This document shows positions 34,401 through 35,012 of a stretch of 35,012 nucleotides of DNA, in pieces (positions within the stretch are counted from its first letter, which is position 1; every line of letters starts with the position of its first letter). The translations under genes were made by a program, and so were the position numbers. The DNA comes from Cytobacillus oceanisediminis (GTDB lineage Bacteria > Bacillota > Bacilli > Bacillales > Cytobacillaceae): assembly GCF_007830235.1 (NCBI RefSeq), contig NZ_VLKI01000030.1, forward strand, positions 1 through 35,012. The letters run 5' to 3'. The notes under the pieces are model-generated. The model searched no databases and was not told the DNA's origin. It worked only from the letters and a program-made list of their open reading frames with translations.

Positions 34401-34716
34401 AATCTCCATGAATCATATTCAATAAAATGAAAGTATTTTGCAGGGTTTTTGCTGCTTTTGTCGAAAGTAGTCTTTACCATCGTTTCCTCACTTGTTTTTA
34501 CCTCTTTTTTTTTATCCGCTATGTTTAATGTCTGATCCTTCAAATTCTTTTTCCCGCATTATAATTACAATTCAATTTAAGGAGGCTATAAATTTGACCG
34601 TAAAAGTCTCATGTATTGGTTTGAAAGGGTTGGAAGGCTATCGTGTTCAGGCAGAAGTGCAGATTTCACCTGGAATGAACTCGATGGTGATTGTTGGCTT
34701 GCCTGATGCCTCTGTT
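33913..34716 (+). repeat. Nested tandem duplication of the comM upstream region
   Basis: A unit running from the GGGACA palindrome through AATCT..ATGAA..ATAAAATGAAA and TTTTGTCGAAAGTAGTC occurs three times. The copies are 33913-34026 (short), 34029-34370 and 34374-34716. The last two are near-identical over about 345 bases, including the ribosome site and first 41 codons of comM. They differ mainly in one T-run length and a few substitutions. Confidence 0.85.
34248..34430 (+). pseudogene. comM/yifB 5' fragment 1, cut by a REP-like palindrome
   Basis: A TTG start follows AAGGAGG. Codons 1-41 are ComM-like (LTVKVSCIGLKGLEGYRVQ, then MVIVGLPDASV). At 34371 the frame runs into the GGGACA repeat and reads nonsense to a stop at 34430. 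The next copy repeats the same 41 codons. It cannot encode a functional AAA+ protein. Confidence 0.85.
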
Positions 34717-34932
34717 AAGGAGTCAAAGGAACGAGTTTTGTCCGCTATTCGTAGTTTGAATTGTGGTGGTGCAAATCAAAAAATTGTAGTGAATTTGTCA
34801 CCTTCTGAGCAAAAGAAAAATGGTCCGTTTTTTGACTTGGCGATTGCTATTGGAATTTTAAAGGAGATGGGGCATATCAATGGTGAAATCCCGTCAGATA
34901 GTTTATTTTTAAAATATAGGTGCCTAGTGTAG
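34594..34932 (+). pseudogene. comM/yifB 5' fragment 2, truncated near residue 105
   Basis: A TTG start has AAGGAGG nine bases upstream (112 codons). Residues 1-105 match the N-terminal domain of the Mg-chelatase-like ComM/YifB family: VIVGLPDASVKESKERV, KIVVNLSPSEQKKNGP, FDLAIAIGILKEMG. ComM is a helicase of about 500 residues acting in natural transformation. After SDSLF (about 34910) the similarity stops, and LKYRCLV is followed by a stop. The sequence beyond, to the window end, is not comM. It carries ACCACC and an inverted GGAAGT/ACTTCC pair and may be the edge of an insertion. Whether the remaining 400 residues follow further downstream cannot be seen. Confidence 0.8.
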
Positions 34933-35012
34933 TAAATAGATCAAAATCATAAAAAAGACCACCGTTTTCAATGTAAAATGGAAGTACCTATCACAGAACT
35001 TCCAATTACTAA

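Overview
The window looks like a chromosome segment of a low-GC, Gram-positive, S-layer-bearing member of the Bacillaceae (a Cytobacillus/Mesobacillus-type Bacillus is my best guess). The evidence is strong Shine-Dalgarno sites, several TTG/GTG starts, seven S-layer-homology (SLH) proteins, csaB, a TagA/WecG glycosyltransferase, and the GC-rich 'GTTGATT..AATCAAC' intergenic repeat family that I associate with Bacillus genomes. No tRNA, rRNA, CRISPR array or prophage was seen.

Layout. (1) 1-4.7 kb: a truncated IS1182-type transposase, a decayed duplicate of a small hypothetical gene, an unusual fusion of a degenerate dihydroorotate-dehydrogenase-like domain to a duplicated membrane module, the intact small hypothetical gene, a DUF1963 (YwqG-like) gene, and a relic of a REP-associated (Y1) transposase beside REP-like repeats. 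(2) 4.7-16.9 kb: an S-layer-anchored enzyme island. It holds two tandem SLH-SH3-amidase paralogues, an SLH-subtilisin, a small SLH protein, a DUF3221 lipoprotein, an SGNH hydrolase, an NlpC/P60-SLH protein and an SLH-glucosaminidase. Most are single-gene units with their own extended -10 promoter and terminator. (3) 17.2-23.0 kb, minus strand: csaB, a GT4 glycosyltransferase, a MurJ-type flippase and a lipoprotein. (4) 23.5-30.2 kb, plus strand: UDP-ManNAc dehydrogenase, TagA/WecG, a GNAT acyltransferase, a PIG-L deacetylase, a GT4 glycosyltransferase and an O-antigen-ligase/polymerase-like protein. (5) 30.2-33.3 kb: the main S-layer gene, with a long AT-rich leader. (6) 33.3-35.0 kb: terminators, GGGACA-type palindromic repeats, and tandem 5' fragments of a comM/yifB gene, the last of which breaks off into unknown sequence.

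How the parts fit. SLH domains bind pyruvylated ManNAc-containing secondary cell wall polymer (SCWP). Region 4 and the minus-strand operon look like the machinery that makes, modifies (CsaB ketal pyruvate, N-acyl changes), flips and ligates such a polymer. Regions 2 and 5 encode the proteins that dock on it: the S-layer lattice plus wall-remodelling amidases, peptidase, glucosaminidase and protease.

The least explained items are the DHODH-like/duplicated-membrane fusion with paired histidines, a 21-bp-period tandem repeat at 16976-17097, a pair of 127-bp inverted repeat elements around csaB, a shared TGGTAGNAT promoter signature, a five-codon leader ORF before the S-layer gene, and the tandemly duplicated comM 5' end carrying a REP-like palindrome.
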